Shown: positions 1-7,664 of the stretch, piece after piece | Layout of the letters: each line of letters opens with the position of its first letter | Position numbering within the stretch: position 1 is the first letter of the stretch | NCBI GenBank assembly: GCA_964635875.1 | Contig: CAZWRK010000001.1 | Location: 1-64,000 of the forward strand | Origin: CAZWRK01 sp964635875 | Lineage (GTDB): Bacteria > Pseudomonadota > Gammaproteobacteria > Burkholderiales > Aquaspirillaceae | Reading direction: 5' to 3' | DNA length: 64,000 nucleotides | Made by a program: the position numbers and the translations under genes | The notes under the pieces: generated by a model | Database searches by the model: none | The model's input: the letters and a program-made list of their open reading frames with translations, nothing else | Told to the model about the DNA's origin: nothing

Positions 1-321
1 CCGCGCGGCAATCTCCATATCGGCCTCACGGGCCAGCAGCCGGGCTTCGATCAGCCACTTGGCCGGGGCGTCAGGCTGGGCGTAAATCGAGTGTGCCCAG
101 AACAACGTCGGGTTCTCTGACATGAGTTCGATCTTCTGGCGATCGCTGGAAACCGACTGTAAGGCCCGCAGAAACGGCAGCAGCGGCCGTACCCGGCGGC
201 AACCCGCACGGCTGTCGACGTTGGCCGAGACGTTGGGCGCGCCGTCGCTGACGATGCTGACGGCTCGCAGCCACGGCCACGCCGGCGACCGGAGCGGATT
301 ATTCCAAAGGCAATGCAGCAC
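1..321 (-). CDS. Partial hypothetical protein, truncated by window edge
   Basis: An open frame of 107 codons starts at a GTG nine bases after the stop of the upstream gene and runs off the left edge, so the C-terminus is unknown. The codons near the edge read like a real protein (KWLIEARLLAREAD), which favours this frame over the others. An alternative start is the ATG at position 123, giving MSENPTLFWAHS. No family is recognised. Its place directly after other probable virion genes suggests the same late operon. Confidence 0.5.
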   Translation of the reverse strand, partial: MLHCLWNNPLRSPAWPWLRAVSIVSDGAPNVSANVDSRAGCRRVRPLLPFLRALQSVSSDRQKIELMSENPTLFWAHSIYAQPDAPAKWLIEARLLAREADMEIAAR

Positions 322-330
322 GAGGCAAAC

Positions 331-705
331 CTAGAAATACGAGGGCAAATGCGTGGTGAGTTCGAGACGGAACTCCTGTTCGCCGGTGCCGTTCGGATCA
401 ATTCGCGCCCAGAGTTTGCGGACAGGGTTACTTGGCGTACCCTCGCGATTCGTATAATCGACCGCAACGACTTCGGCCCACGGCACTGATGCCGACTTGT
501 TTAGCACGCGCTGTGTGATGTCGTTGGCGATAGCCGCCGCTTCCGAGGTGAAAATGGACACCTCGGCCGTGGTAGCGTCGCCGTTCAACAATTTGATCGC
601 CCAGAATTTGAGCGTACCGCGCGCCGGAAATCGCAGTTCGAAGACTTGCGGCGTTGCCGGATCGTCAACGGTGCAATCGAAATACTTGCTGTACGGAGTC
701 GACAC
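331..705 (-). CDS. Hypothetical small protein, possible virion component
   Basis: A 124-residue protein. The GTG start at 705 has a strong Shine-Dalgarno (AGGAGG) seven bases upstream, overlapping the end of the preceding 846-residue gene. The composition is beta-rich with no signal peptide or membrane segment (FDCTVDDPATPQVFELRFPA near the N-terminus). No family is recognised. Its position after a large late-type gene suggests a structural or accessory virion protein, which is inference. Confidence 0.7.
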   Translation of the reverse strand: MSTPYSKYFDCTVDDPATPQVFELRFPARGTLKFWAIKLLNGDATTAEVSIFTSEAAAIANDITQRVLNKSASVPWAEVVAVDYTNREGTPSNPVRKLWARIDPNGTGEQEFRLELTTHLPSYF

Positions 706-716
706 AGGCTAGCCTC

Positions 717-3257
717 CTAAGCCGCGGTCGGCGAATCGAGACTCAGGTCCATCTCGCCTTCGCTGGGGAACGGATCGACGCTTTGTTTCCGGACGAAGAT
801 GGCCACGTCGCCGACTTGGTCGATGGCGTTACGGAGGCCGTCTTCAAGCTCCGGCAGGTCTTGTTTGCCGAAGCGGTCGGCGAACTCTTCGCCGTGCCAG
901 TAGAAGAAGAACAGGATGCGACAGAGTGCGTCGAGCCCGCGAAGTAGCGGACCCATGTACTTGTCGATCATTTCGTCGTCGTTCACCGTCTTCAGCATGT
1001 TGCTAATAACAGTGGAGTCGATGACTTCCTGCTGGCCGGACTGCATGCTTTGCTGGATCGTCTGCATCTCACGCGGGCCGAGTCCGCCTTGGATCGGTCG
1101 GCTCGGGTTGTAGATGTTCGGATCGGTGTTTTGTCCCGACAGGTCCTGGACAGGCAGTTTTTCTTCCTGCCGCATCTGAATGGGTGCGCTACCGCCGAGG
1201 AAGCTGTCGGAGCTGGTGGCCGGGTCGGGGACCGCCGGCGCGAGCCCGCCTTGCCCGGCCATGTAGGGGCCGATCGGATTGGCGGCTTTGACGTAGGCCG
1301 GATACTGCAGCCGGCACGCGACTTTACGCCGCGCGGCCCGCTTCAACATGTCACGAGCGACCTTTTCGCGCAGGGCGTGATCGCGGACCAGATGCACCAA
1401 CGCATCCATGGCGCCCATGCGGTTGCCGTTGATGTAGATGTCGTGGCTATCGGTGCTGATCGTCAGCCCGGCCGTCTTGCCGAGGAAGAAGGCCTGGGCT
1501 TCCTTGACGGTCGCCAAGGTCAGCCGCGCGGACGCCGTCTTGTCTTCGCCGGCCTTGGGGCCGTACTTGTTCTTCAGCAACGCGAGCTGGCTGTCGACCA
1601 TGTCGCCCGGACGCAGCGGCGACGGGTCCGAACCGCCTTGCATCGGTGCCGGCGCGCAGCAATGGTCGGTGTCGTTCTTGTGGCCTTCCCGCCACGACTT
1701 CTTGACCTTGAGGATGCGGAAACCCTCCGGCACGTAGATGTCGCCGCGGACCGAGCGGAACTTGATGCCCCGCTTGCCCTTGAGATGTACCCGTACGCCG
1801 TCCCGCCACGGTTCGTAGTTCGGGGTATCGTCGTTGGGGTACAGACGCTGACCGTACCGCTTGCCGAAGCTGCAGTAATCTTCCATCGAGATTTCGTACG
1901 CGTTGCCTTCGCCGTCGGCAGAGCCGTAGGCGTGCCGCGTTTGGAAGGGGAGCGTCGAGTCGCCGCTGGGGCCGATCAGCACGTAGGTCGCACCGTCGTC
2001 CGAGAGCGTGTCCGGTTCGGACAGGCTTTCCCACCATTCCTTGAATTCTTGCGGGTCGTACTGATTGCCGACCCAGACCTGCGACGCCGGGATGTTGACC
2101 CAGTTGGCGTCGTCGCCGGGGCGGATCACCGTCGCGAAGTCCGAGCGTCCGTTGGCGCTCAACGCATGCACGGCGACGAAGCACTTCTCGAATTCGTGCG
2201 GCTTGACCAGCACGTCGTAGAGACCGCTTTCCGTCGGATTCTGGAGGCTTTGCGAGACGTTGACGCTGTACGGGATCGAAACGTCTTCGTCGTCCCGTTC
2301 GTCTTTGATCAGGATTTTGTCTTTGAAGAGCTTCTCTTGCTCTTCGTCCGACAGGCCTTCCGGCGGCTGCGCGTCGGTAACGCCGCGGGTGATGACCTTC
2401 AGCGTGCCCTTGTTGACCGGGTTCTCGTCGGCTTCCTTGATGATGGAGCCGCGGATCGGTTTGGAGGCCTGTTTCTGCGTGAAAATGCCCTTCGTCGGAC
2501 GGCGCGCGGCGGTCTTGATCGCCTCGCGGGCGGTGTCGAGTCCGTACGTGTCGTCGAACCACTTGCCGAATTCGGGCAGCTCTTGGCAGAGCTTCACGAA
2601 CGCCCCGACCATCGGGAACGAGGCCTGCTTGAGGAACGACGGCAAATTGAGCTCTTGGGCGAACTTCTTGAGCGTACCGCCGACGTCGAGCAGCGCCGTC
2701 GCGGCCATGACCGGCATGACGGCGTCGATCATTTCCTTCAGCGTCGGATTTTCCGGCTGGTTCGAGCCGTACTTCGTGGCCGGCGAGTATTGCAGCGCGC
2801 GGAGATCGGGGTACATGACGCCGAGCTCGCCCGAGTTGCGGGTGACGCCGTCGCCGAGGATGTCGGGCTTACGGTTGAGCAGGTAGTTCAGCCACTTTTC
2901 GGAGAGCGGCACGAACATGTCCTGGTTCTTCAGGTACAGGAGTTCCGTGCCCTTCAAGCGGCCGTTGAGGAAGAACACGGGAGCGTAAAGCCACTGCCCG
3001 CCGACCTTAAATGCGAAGAGGCCTACCGCCTTCGTCGAGTCTTCGTTCTTGTCGACGAGCTGGAAGCCGACCTCGTAGTCCATTAGGCCAGGCGCGTTTT
3101 GACGAAGCGCGGCGTGGGAAAGATTTGAGAAGGCTTGCTCGAATTGGATGTCGTTACCGGCCGTGTCGCCGAAACCGGCAATCTTAGTCTGAGCGCGGGA
3201 GTGCGACTGGCATTGCCGTTCCCAGTATTCGATCTCGCTCATTTGCTTCGTTGCCAT
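717..3257 (-). CDS. Large protein of unknown function, probable virion-associated
   Basis: An 846-residue protein of no recognised family. The start at 3257 (MATKQMSEIEYW) is chosen because GGAGGT lies seven bases upstream; an in-frame start 24 bases further out lacks this. The first 300 residues look globular, with alpha-helical stretches. The middle has KQASKP and KEADENP segments like the K-x-A patches in other large proteins here. The C-terminal 150 residues are Pro/Gln-rich followed by a helical segment. Its first 74 bases overlap the 3' end of the HNH gene. Genomic company (RNA polymerase, Pro/Ala-rich proteins) suggests a late or virion protein. One copy of the dispersed 12-mer lies inside it at 999-1010. 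Confidence 0.8.
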   Translation of the reverse strand: MATKQMSEIEYWERQCQSHSRAQTKIAGFGDTAGNDIQFEQAFSNLSHAALRQNAPGLMDYEVGFQLVDKNEDSTKAVGLFAFKVGGQWLYAPVFFLNGRLKGTELLYLKNQDMFVPLSEKWLNYLLNRKPDILGDGVTRNSGELGVMYPDLRALQYSPATKYGSNQPENPTLKEMIDAVMPVMAATALLDVGGTLKKFAQELNLPSFLKQASFPMVGAFVKLCQELPEFGKWFDDTYGLDTAREAIKTAARRPTKGIFTQKQASKPIRGSIIKEADENPVNKGTLKVITRGVTDAQPPEGLSDEEQEKLFKDKILIKDERDDEDVSIPYSVNVSQSLQNPTESGLYDVLVKPHEFEKCFVAVHALSANGRSDFATVIRPGDDANWVNIPASQVWVGNQYDPQEFKEWWESLSEPDTLSDDGATYVLIGPSGDSTLPFQTRHAYGSADGEGNAYEISMEDYCSFGKRYGQRLYPNDDTPNYEPWRDGVRVHLKGKRGIKFRSVRGDIYVPEGFRILKVKKSWREGHKNDTDHCCAPAPMQGGSDPSPLRPGDMVDSQLALLKNKYGPKAGEDKTASARLTLATVKEAQAFFLGKTAGLTISTDSHDIYINGNRMGAMDALVHLVRDHALREKVARDMLKRAARRKVACRLQYPAYVKAANPIGPYMAGQGGLAPAVPDPATSSDSFLGGSAPIQMRQEEKLPVQDLSGQNTDPNIYNPSRPIQGGLGPREMQTIQQSMQSGQQEVIDSTVISNMLKTVNDDEMIDKYMGPLLRGLDALCRILFFFYWHGEEFADRFGKQDLPELEDGLRNAIDQVGDVAIFVRKQSVDPFPSEGEMDLSLDSPTAA
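999..1010 (-). repeat. Dispersed 12-mer GTTANTANNAAC, copy 1
   Basis: Minus-strand sequence GTTATTAGCAAC, inside the 846-residue gene, where it encodes Val-Ile-Ser-Asn with AT-ending codons. First of ten copies in the window. Confidence 0.75.
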
Positions 3258-3933
3258 CTTGACGACCTCCATGTCGTTCATGCGGACAGTAACCGTAACG
3301 ACCGCGCGACCAGTTGCAATTTACGCACAGTACGCGGAACCCAGCCGGATAACCGTGCCGCCGCAACCACGAGTAAATTCGCCAAGCCGACGGATCGTCA
3401 CGGCGATGCTTGGCACCATCACCAGCGATGTGATCAATCTGCAAAAACTCGATCGTGGTTTCGCCGCAGCATTTGCAAACCGGACCACCGTAGGCTGCAA
3501 ACGCCGCGTCACGATCGCGTTTATGACTCTTCTGCCTCACTCTCTTATTAGCAGCTGCGCACTTACGGCAGCATTTCAAACCCGACCTTGCAGGTTTTCC
3601 GCACATTGCACAGAGACCCGCAGCTATTCGAGCTTTCCGCTTGTTTTTCTCGACAACCCTTTGCGACTTGCGAACTATCTTCGAACAGTTGTCACAATTC
3701 CACTGCTTCGATGGCTGACCACAACGGGCACATTGTTCTGCTTTTCGGCGGTCGCCAGTTCGTCGTTTGTACGCATCCCGTTGCAGCTTTCGGTACTTAT
3801 CGCCGCAACCCTTACAGCGACGTTTACCGGATTCCGGTGGTACATCGCCGCACTGGATGCAAAGACCATCCGCTATCAGCCGCTTAACTCGTTCTCGTTG
3901 ATAAACTGCCAACCTACTTGTAGACTTCCCCAC
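3184..3933 (-). CDS. HNH homing-type endonuclease with zinc ribbons
   Basis: A 249-residue protein. The GTG start at 3933 is supported by AGGAGG seven bases upstream. The N-terminal half holds several CxxC pairs (CIQCGD, CARCGQ, CAMCGK) on a Lys/Arg-rich background, typical of multi-zinc-ribbon phage endonucleases. The C-terminal part has the HNH core: CKCC, then LQIDHIAGDG, then YSWLRRHGYP and LCVNCNWSRG. Such enzymes are usually selfish elements that cut intron-less or insertion-free alleles. The gene sits between the beta' C-half gene and the 846-residue gene and overlaps the latter by 74 bases out of frame, as expected of an insertion tolerated at a gene junction. Confidence 0.9.
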   Translation of the reverse strand: MGKSTSRLAVYQRERVKRLIADGLCIQCGDVPPESGKRRCKGCGDKYRKLQRDAYKRRTGDRRKAEQCARCGQPSKQWNCDNCSKIVRKSQRVVEKNKRKARIAAGLCAMCGKPARSGLKCCRKCAAANKRVRQKSHKRDRDAAFAAYGGPVCKCCGETTIEFLQIDHIAGDGAKHRRDDPSAWRIYSWLRRHGYPAGFRVLCVNCNWSRGRYGYCPHERHGGRQDGNEANERDRILGTAMPVALPRSD

Positions 3934-3963
3934 GACTCGACCTCCTAGAAAGGTTGTTGTCAC

Positions 3964-3993
3964 GACCCCGGGCGGCGCCAACCGCTCGGGGTC
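3964..3993 (-). terminator. Stem-loop downstream of RNA polymerase C-half gene
   Basis: GACCCCGAGCGG pairs with CCGCCCGGGGTC around a six-base loop, 12 pairs with one G-U. It lies about 57 bases after the stop of the beta' C-half gene and before the HNH gene. There is no U-run on the minus strand, so it may be an attenuator or processing hairpin and not a full terminator. Confidence 0.4.
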
Positions 3994-4050
3994 ACTTCAT
4001 TTCGGGCTAACTCTATCCGCTACCCATCGGCGACTCCAGACCATCCCTTG

Positions 4051-5922
4051 CTAGCTCTGCCAACCCTTCGTCAAATCGGTATCGCCGAACGACTGACCCT
4101 CCATCAACGCGGGCACGTACGAAGTGCCGGCCGTGTCGGAGACGTCGCCGCGATGGACAGCTTTCGTCAGACTGCGTTCCTGGTACGAACCGAGGAACCG
4201 CGTGAACGGGTCGGGATCTTCGCCGATGCTCGCCATCGCGCGGATCATGACCGGCGAAAACGGCGGCGCTTGGCGGTGGGCCTGCACCGTGGTAATCCCG
4301 TGTTTCGCCATTTGGGCCGCAGCCTTCTGACCGATCTTCGTGCCGACGCTGTAATGCAGCACCGGTTGCTCGAGGTACTGTCCGACGGCGGCCGACGGAT
4401 TGAGGGCGGTCGCACCTTCGCGCGGCTGCCACTGACGTTCGAGCGTCTGGTACGGAACGATGTCGCCCGGCGCCCAGTCGCCCAGCTCGTCGTCGAGCCG
4501 TACGTGATTGATGAGCCCGCGGGCAATCAGCTCGATATTGCGGCGATTTCCCGGGATATTGCTGGCCTTGAGCGTATTGCGGAAGGCGTCGATGAAGTAC
4601 CGCCGACCTTCGCCGATCCCCTTGTATTTGACGACTTCGGCCGGGATCGGGATGCCTTGCGACAACACGTCACCGGCTTCGACCACGTCACCGCGTTTGA
4701 CCGTCGGCTCGCTCGTCGAATAGTGCTGCTTGCCGCCGACGGTGATGTAGAAGCCGCCTTGCGGAGCCTTGGCGACGCTCTGCACGCGGCCGTCGAGTTC
4801 GGAGTGCGTCGCTCCGCCCGGGTAGTGCTCGGGCGACTGGACGAGGTTGTTGATCGCCGGAAAGCCGCCGACGGCGCCGCCGGACGCCGAGGCGACGCCG
4901 CCCGTGTGCTTGGAGCCGATCGAACCCTGGGTAACTGGCTCACCGATGGCGTTGGCGGCCGCGATGCCGACCCAGTCGCCTTCGGGAGCAATCATGCCGC
5001 GTTCGCGGCGGCCGACGTCACGACCGTAGACGCCGCCGTCGAGCGGACCGCCGACGATCGGCGAACGGACGAGAATCTCGTCGATTCCTCGCTGTTTCAG
5101 GTCTTTCAGGATTTTGGGCGTCAGCTGCGTATTACGGGCGTAGCCGCCGATCGGATGGGCGAGCAGACCGCCTTCGCTATCGTTGTCGTCCGTGCTGACC
5201 GGGTAGCCGCGCGGCGACTTCTCGTCGTACGGTTCGTCGTCATCGTCGGCCGTCACGAGCAGCCGATGGGTCATCTGCGTGAGCTGCTTCGAGAAGAAGC
5301 CGGCGTCGGCCGTGGCGTTCTTCAGGTCCAGAATGCCTTTGCGGGCACCGAAGGCGCCGGCCATGTACTCGATCGGCGTCAGACCTTCGCTGTAATTCCG
5401 CAGCACGGGGATCGGGATCGCGTCGCCGCGGTGGTCGGCGTAGAGCAGATCGGCCCCGCGGATGCTATTGAGCGACGCCGGGTTGCCGCGACCGGCACCC
5501 ATCAGCTGCAGGGCGAGCGGATTCTGTTCGAGCTTGCTCTCGTCTTCGACCGCTTTACGCAACTGCTCGCTGTACTCGCCGATCGTGTCGACGAGCACTT
5601 TGTTGCGTTGTTCTTCCGGAAGACGTCGCGCGAGAATCTTGCGGACGCGGCTGCGAAGTTCGTCGCGGATGATTTTGCCGCTGAGGGCCGGCCGCAAAGC
5701 CTTGAGGCCGAACGAATGTCCGCCGGACGTGTAGGCGGCGTGGCGACCGATATCAAGCAGCCGTTTGCTGATCTCGCGGTACCGGTCCGGATACTTCTCG
5801 GCGACTTCCTGCAGCAGGGCTTTGACACCGGTTTTGTTCAACACGCGATTGTAGTCGCGCAGATCAGGAGGCAGAGCCTCATTGATCATAATTTGGCCGA
5901 CGGTCGAATTTAAGACTGCCAT
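4051..5922 (-). CDS. RNA polymerase beta' subunit, C-terminal half
   Basis: A 623-residue protein matching the C-terminal half of multisubunit RNA polymerase beta'. The start MAVLNSTVGQ aligns with the beta' segment just after the secondary-channel rim. Residues about 178-193 (SEGLTPIEYMAGAFG) are the bridge helix. Residues 192-222 (GARKGILDLKNATADAGF) are the trigger loop, including the GARKG hallmark. Later WVGIAAANAIGEPVTQ and KHTGGVAS match the conserved IAAQSIGEPGTQ and FHTGG elements. It must pair with the beta-beta'N product encoded at 7665-12047 to form an active centre. The zinc-binding and lineage-specific insert domains of bacterial beta' are not apparent. The start overlaps the HNH gene end by 13 bases. 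Confidence 0.95.
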   Translation of the reverse strand: MAVLNSTVGQIMINEALPPDLRDYNRVLNKTGVKALLQEVAEKYPDRYREISKRLLDIGRHAAYTSGGHSFGLKALRPALSGKIIRDELRSRVRKILARRLPEEQRNKVLVDTIGEYSEQLRKAVEDESKLEQNPLALQLMGAGRGNPASLNSIRGADLLYADHRGDAIPIPVLRNYSEGLTPIEYMAGAFGARKGILDLKNATADAGFFSKQLTQMTHRLLVTADDDDEPYDEKSPRGYPVSTDDNDSEGGLLAHPIGGYARNTQLTPKILKDLKQRGIDEILVRSPIVGGPLDGGVYGRDVGRRERGMIAPEGDWVGIAAANAIGEPVTQGSIGSKHTGGVASASGGAVGGFPAINNLVQSPEHYPGGATHSELDGRVQSVAKAPQGGFYITVGGKQHYSTSEPTVKRGDVVEAGDVLSQGIPIPAEVVKYKGIGEGRRYFIDAFRNTLKASNIPGNRRNIELIARGLINHVRLDDELGDWAPGDIVPYQTLERQWQPREGATALNPSAAVGQYLEQPVLHYSVGTKIGQKAAAQMAKHGITTVQAHRQAPPFSPVMIRAMASIGEDPDPFTRFLGSYQERSLTKAVHRGDVSDTAGTSYVPALMEGQSFGDTDLTKGWQS

Positions 5923-6569
5923 TGTGTTACCCGCCGGCAGAATTGGATGAACTCGTCGTGCGTCAGATTACGTTTACAGTCGTTGACCGTTTTTGTTACC
6001 CACTGCAGGTTTTCGGGCGTATCGTCGCCGCCCCGCGAAACCGGTTGTTTGTGGTCCAGTGAGGCATTATCGCCCGGGATCAATAGTTCGCCGGTATAAG
6101 CACAACGACAATCCTGAGCCAGGAAGATATCTCGTAAGGCTTCCCAAATACCTACACTACCGGTGTGCAGCTTCGACGTATGTTTGAAGAAACAGTCTCC
6201 ACACTGCTGAAATTTCACAAGCTCGCTGGTTTTCACCATGCCGGCAGTCAACGGCGATGCGCAGCGATAACACAGCCCGGCATCGCGTCGCTCTCGCCGG
6301 CGATCTTCGCTGCGGCGACGCATAGCTTCTAGGCACGTCGAACAGCTACCACCTGGGCGATCGGTAGGTTTTAGACAGTTCGAGCACGTTGCCGGATCGC
6401 GTGACTGGCGAATACGTTGCATGTATCGCCGACTTCGCTGGTTGGCTACGGCATTACACTCGTCGCAATCAGTCCGACCACCTGTTGCCGGACATTTACC
6501 ACAACGCACGCAGATACCGGCTGCGCGTCGGCGAGTGTGTCGATCGTCCTGTAAGCCGCGGATCGCCAT
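5910..6569 (-). CDS. HNH endonuclease with zinc ribbons, inserted between RNAP genes
   Basis: A 219-residue protein. The N-terminal 110 residues carry CxxC knuckles (CVRCGK, CDEC, CSNC, CSTC, CYRC, CGDC) in an Arg-rich context. The C-terminal HNH region reads CAYTGELLIPGDNASLDHK, then PVSRGGDD and NLQWV, and ends with a CKRNLTHDEF helix. It starts just after the small gene at 6571-6807 and its stop overlaps the start of the beta' C-half gene. It therefore sits exactly at the upstream border of the split polymerase fragment. It is related in architecture to the HNH gene at 3184-3933 but is not a close copy. Confidence 0.9.
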   Translation of the reverse strand: MAIRGLQDDRHTRRRAAGICVRCGKCPATGGRTDCDECNAVANQRSRRYMQRIRQSRDPATCSNCLKPTDRPGGSCSTCLEAMRRRSEDRRRERRDAGLCYRCASPLTAGMVKTSELVKFQQCGDCFFKHTSKLHTGSVGIWEALRDIFLAQDCRCAYTGELLIPGDNASLDHKQPVSRGGDDTPENLQWVTKTVNDCKRNLTHDEFIQFCRRVTQWQS

Positions 6570-6570
6570 G

Positions 6571-6807
6571 TCATATTTGGATGTGCGGTTCGAGGTCGGT
6601 CACGACCGGTACGATCACCGACTTATCCAACCCCAATGCGTGAAGCGTTTCCTTGAAGTCGCCGTCGGTGCTTTTGGCCGTCAGAATCGTCCGCGGCCCG
6701 TGCTCGCCCGCGATCACGACGGCATTCCCCAAATCGTCATAAATGACGACCCGGGTTGCCTTTATGATTTGCGGATGCTGTAGGGCGTTATGCAGCTCGA
6801 TTCGCAC
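6571..6807 (-). CDS. Small hypothetical protein
   Basis: A 78-residue protein. The GTG start at 6807 is chosen because GGGAG lies seven bases upstream, inside the end of the preceding gene, which it overlaps by 20 bases. The sequence alternates strands and helices (VVIYDDLGNAVVIAGEHGPR), suggesting a small alpha/beta fold. No family is recognised. It lies in the interval separating the two polymerase genes. Confidence 0.7.
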   Translation of the reverse strand: MRIELHNALQHPQIIKATRVVIYDDLGNAVVIAGEHGPRTILTAKSTDGDFKETLHALGLDKSVIVPVVTDLEPHIQI

Positions 6808-7609
6808 TGGTGTCTCCCGCGGCCGCGCTGTGGAACAAGGCTGCCAACGCGGCCGCCTTGTTGCGGACGGTCTCCGGTGCGGCAACCGGATGGCCGATAA
6901 AGGCCGGAGCCGCTTCGACTTCGGCGTCGGCGTCCCACTGGGCAAACAGGGCACCCAGCTCGCCGCCGACTTCGGCAGCCGCCGTCTTCGGAGCCCCGCC
7001 GGCCGCAGCCGGGTCGACCGGTGCGGCACCCTGCATGGCTTCGATCGGCTTGATAGCACTTTGGCCCGGAGCTTGTCCGCCGCCCGCAGCACCGGTCGTA
7101 CCGGGGTCCATTTCGCCGCCCGGCAACGCCGTTTCGGCCGGCGGCGCGGCCGTCGAGCCCGGGGGCAGGATCAGGGCGTCGTTCGGGATCGAGATGCCGA
7201 GGTGGTTGGCCATCGCCGTGATCAACTGCTGCATGTTGTACAGCCGGAAGTCGATCATCTGCATCATTTGTTCGGGCTTGATCTTCTGCGGAGCCGCAGC
7301 ACCCGGCATACCCGGCATAGCGCCCGGCATCGGGGCGCCGGGCGACATGCCCGGGGCGGCCGAAGGTTGCGCCGGCGGCGGAGCAGCCGCGGCGGCCGGG
7401 TCGACCGGCGGGGCGCCGGCGGCCGGAGCCGTAGCGCTCGGATCGCCCGGCGGAGGTGCAGCGGCGGCCCCGAATTGATCTGGGGTCGGTGTCGGTGCGG
7501 CACCGGGCATACCGCCAGGCGCCGGAGCAGCTCCCGGCGCCGGGGTGAACGCCTGCTTTTGGAGACGTCCCTGTACGAGATTGAACAGCGTCGGGTTGAT
7601 ACCTGCCAT
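6788..7609 (-). CDS. Pro/Ala-rich protein between RNAP genes, possible virion or scaffold protein
   Basis: A 273-residue low-complexity protein. After a short helical N-terminus (NPTLFNLVQGRLQKQAF), residues about 25-115 are Pro/Ala/Gly-rich. A conserved-looking helical block follows (IKPEQMMQMIDFRLYNMQQL), then another Pro/Gly-rich stretch, then an acidic Ala-rich C-terminus. The pattern suits a flexible linker, scaffold or injected virion protein. It lies immediately downstream of the beta-beta'N gene, and could be a polymerase-packaging partner. No domain is recognised. Confidence 0.75.
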   Translation of the reverse strand: MAGINPTLFNLVQGRLQKQAFTPAPGAAPAPGGMPGAAPTPTPDQFGAAAAPPPGDPSATAPAAGAPPVDPAAAAAPPPAQPSAAPGMSPGAPMPGAMPGMPGAAAPQKIKPEQMMQMIDFRLYNMQQLITAMANHLGISIPNDALILPPGSTAAPPAETALPGGEMDPGTTGAAGGGQAPGQSAIKPIEAMQGAAPVDPAAAGGAPKTAAAEVGGELGALFAQWDADAEVEAAPAFIGHPVAAPETVRNKAAALAALFHSAAAGDTSANRAA

Positions 7610-7664
7610 AAATGCCCTCCGTGGCTGCGTGAATTTTTACCTGAGACGCCTAACCCACGAAAGG

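Noticed and set aside
1050..3086. Plus-strand open frame of 678 codons
   Set aside because: It is the reverse complement of the 846-residue gene. High GC keeps antisense frames open, and the sequence is Arg/Val/Asp-rich with no motif.
3541..3556. Extra copy of the 12-mer (GCTAATAAGAGA on the minus strand)
   Set aside because: Three of twelve bases differ, including fixed positions.
4048..5913. Plus-strand frame of 621 codons
   Set aside because: Antisense to the beta' C-half gene, which has bridge-helix and trigger-loop motifs.
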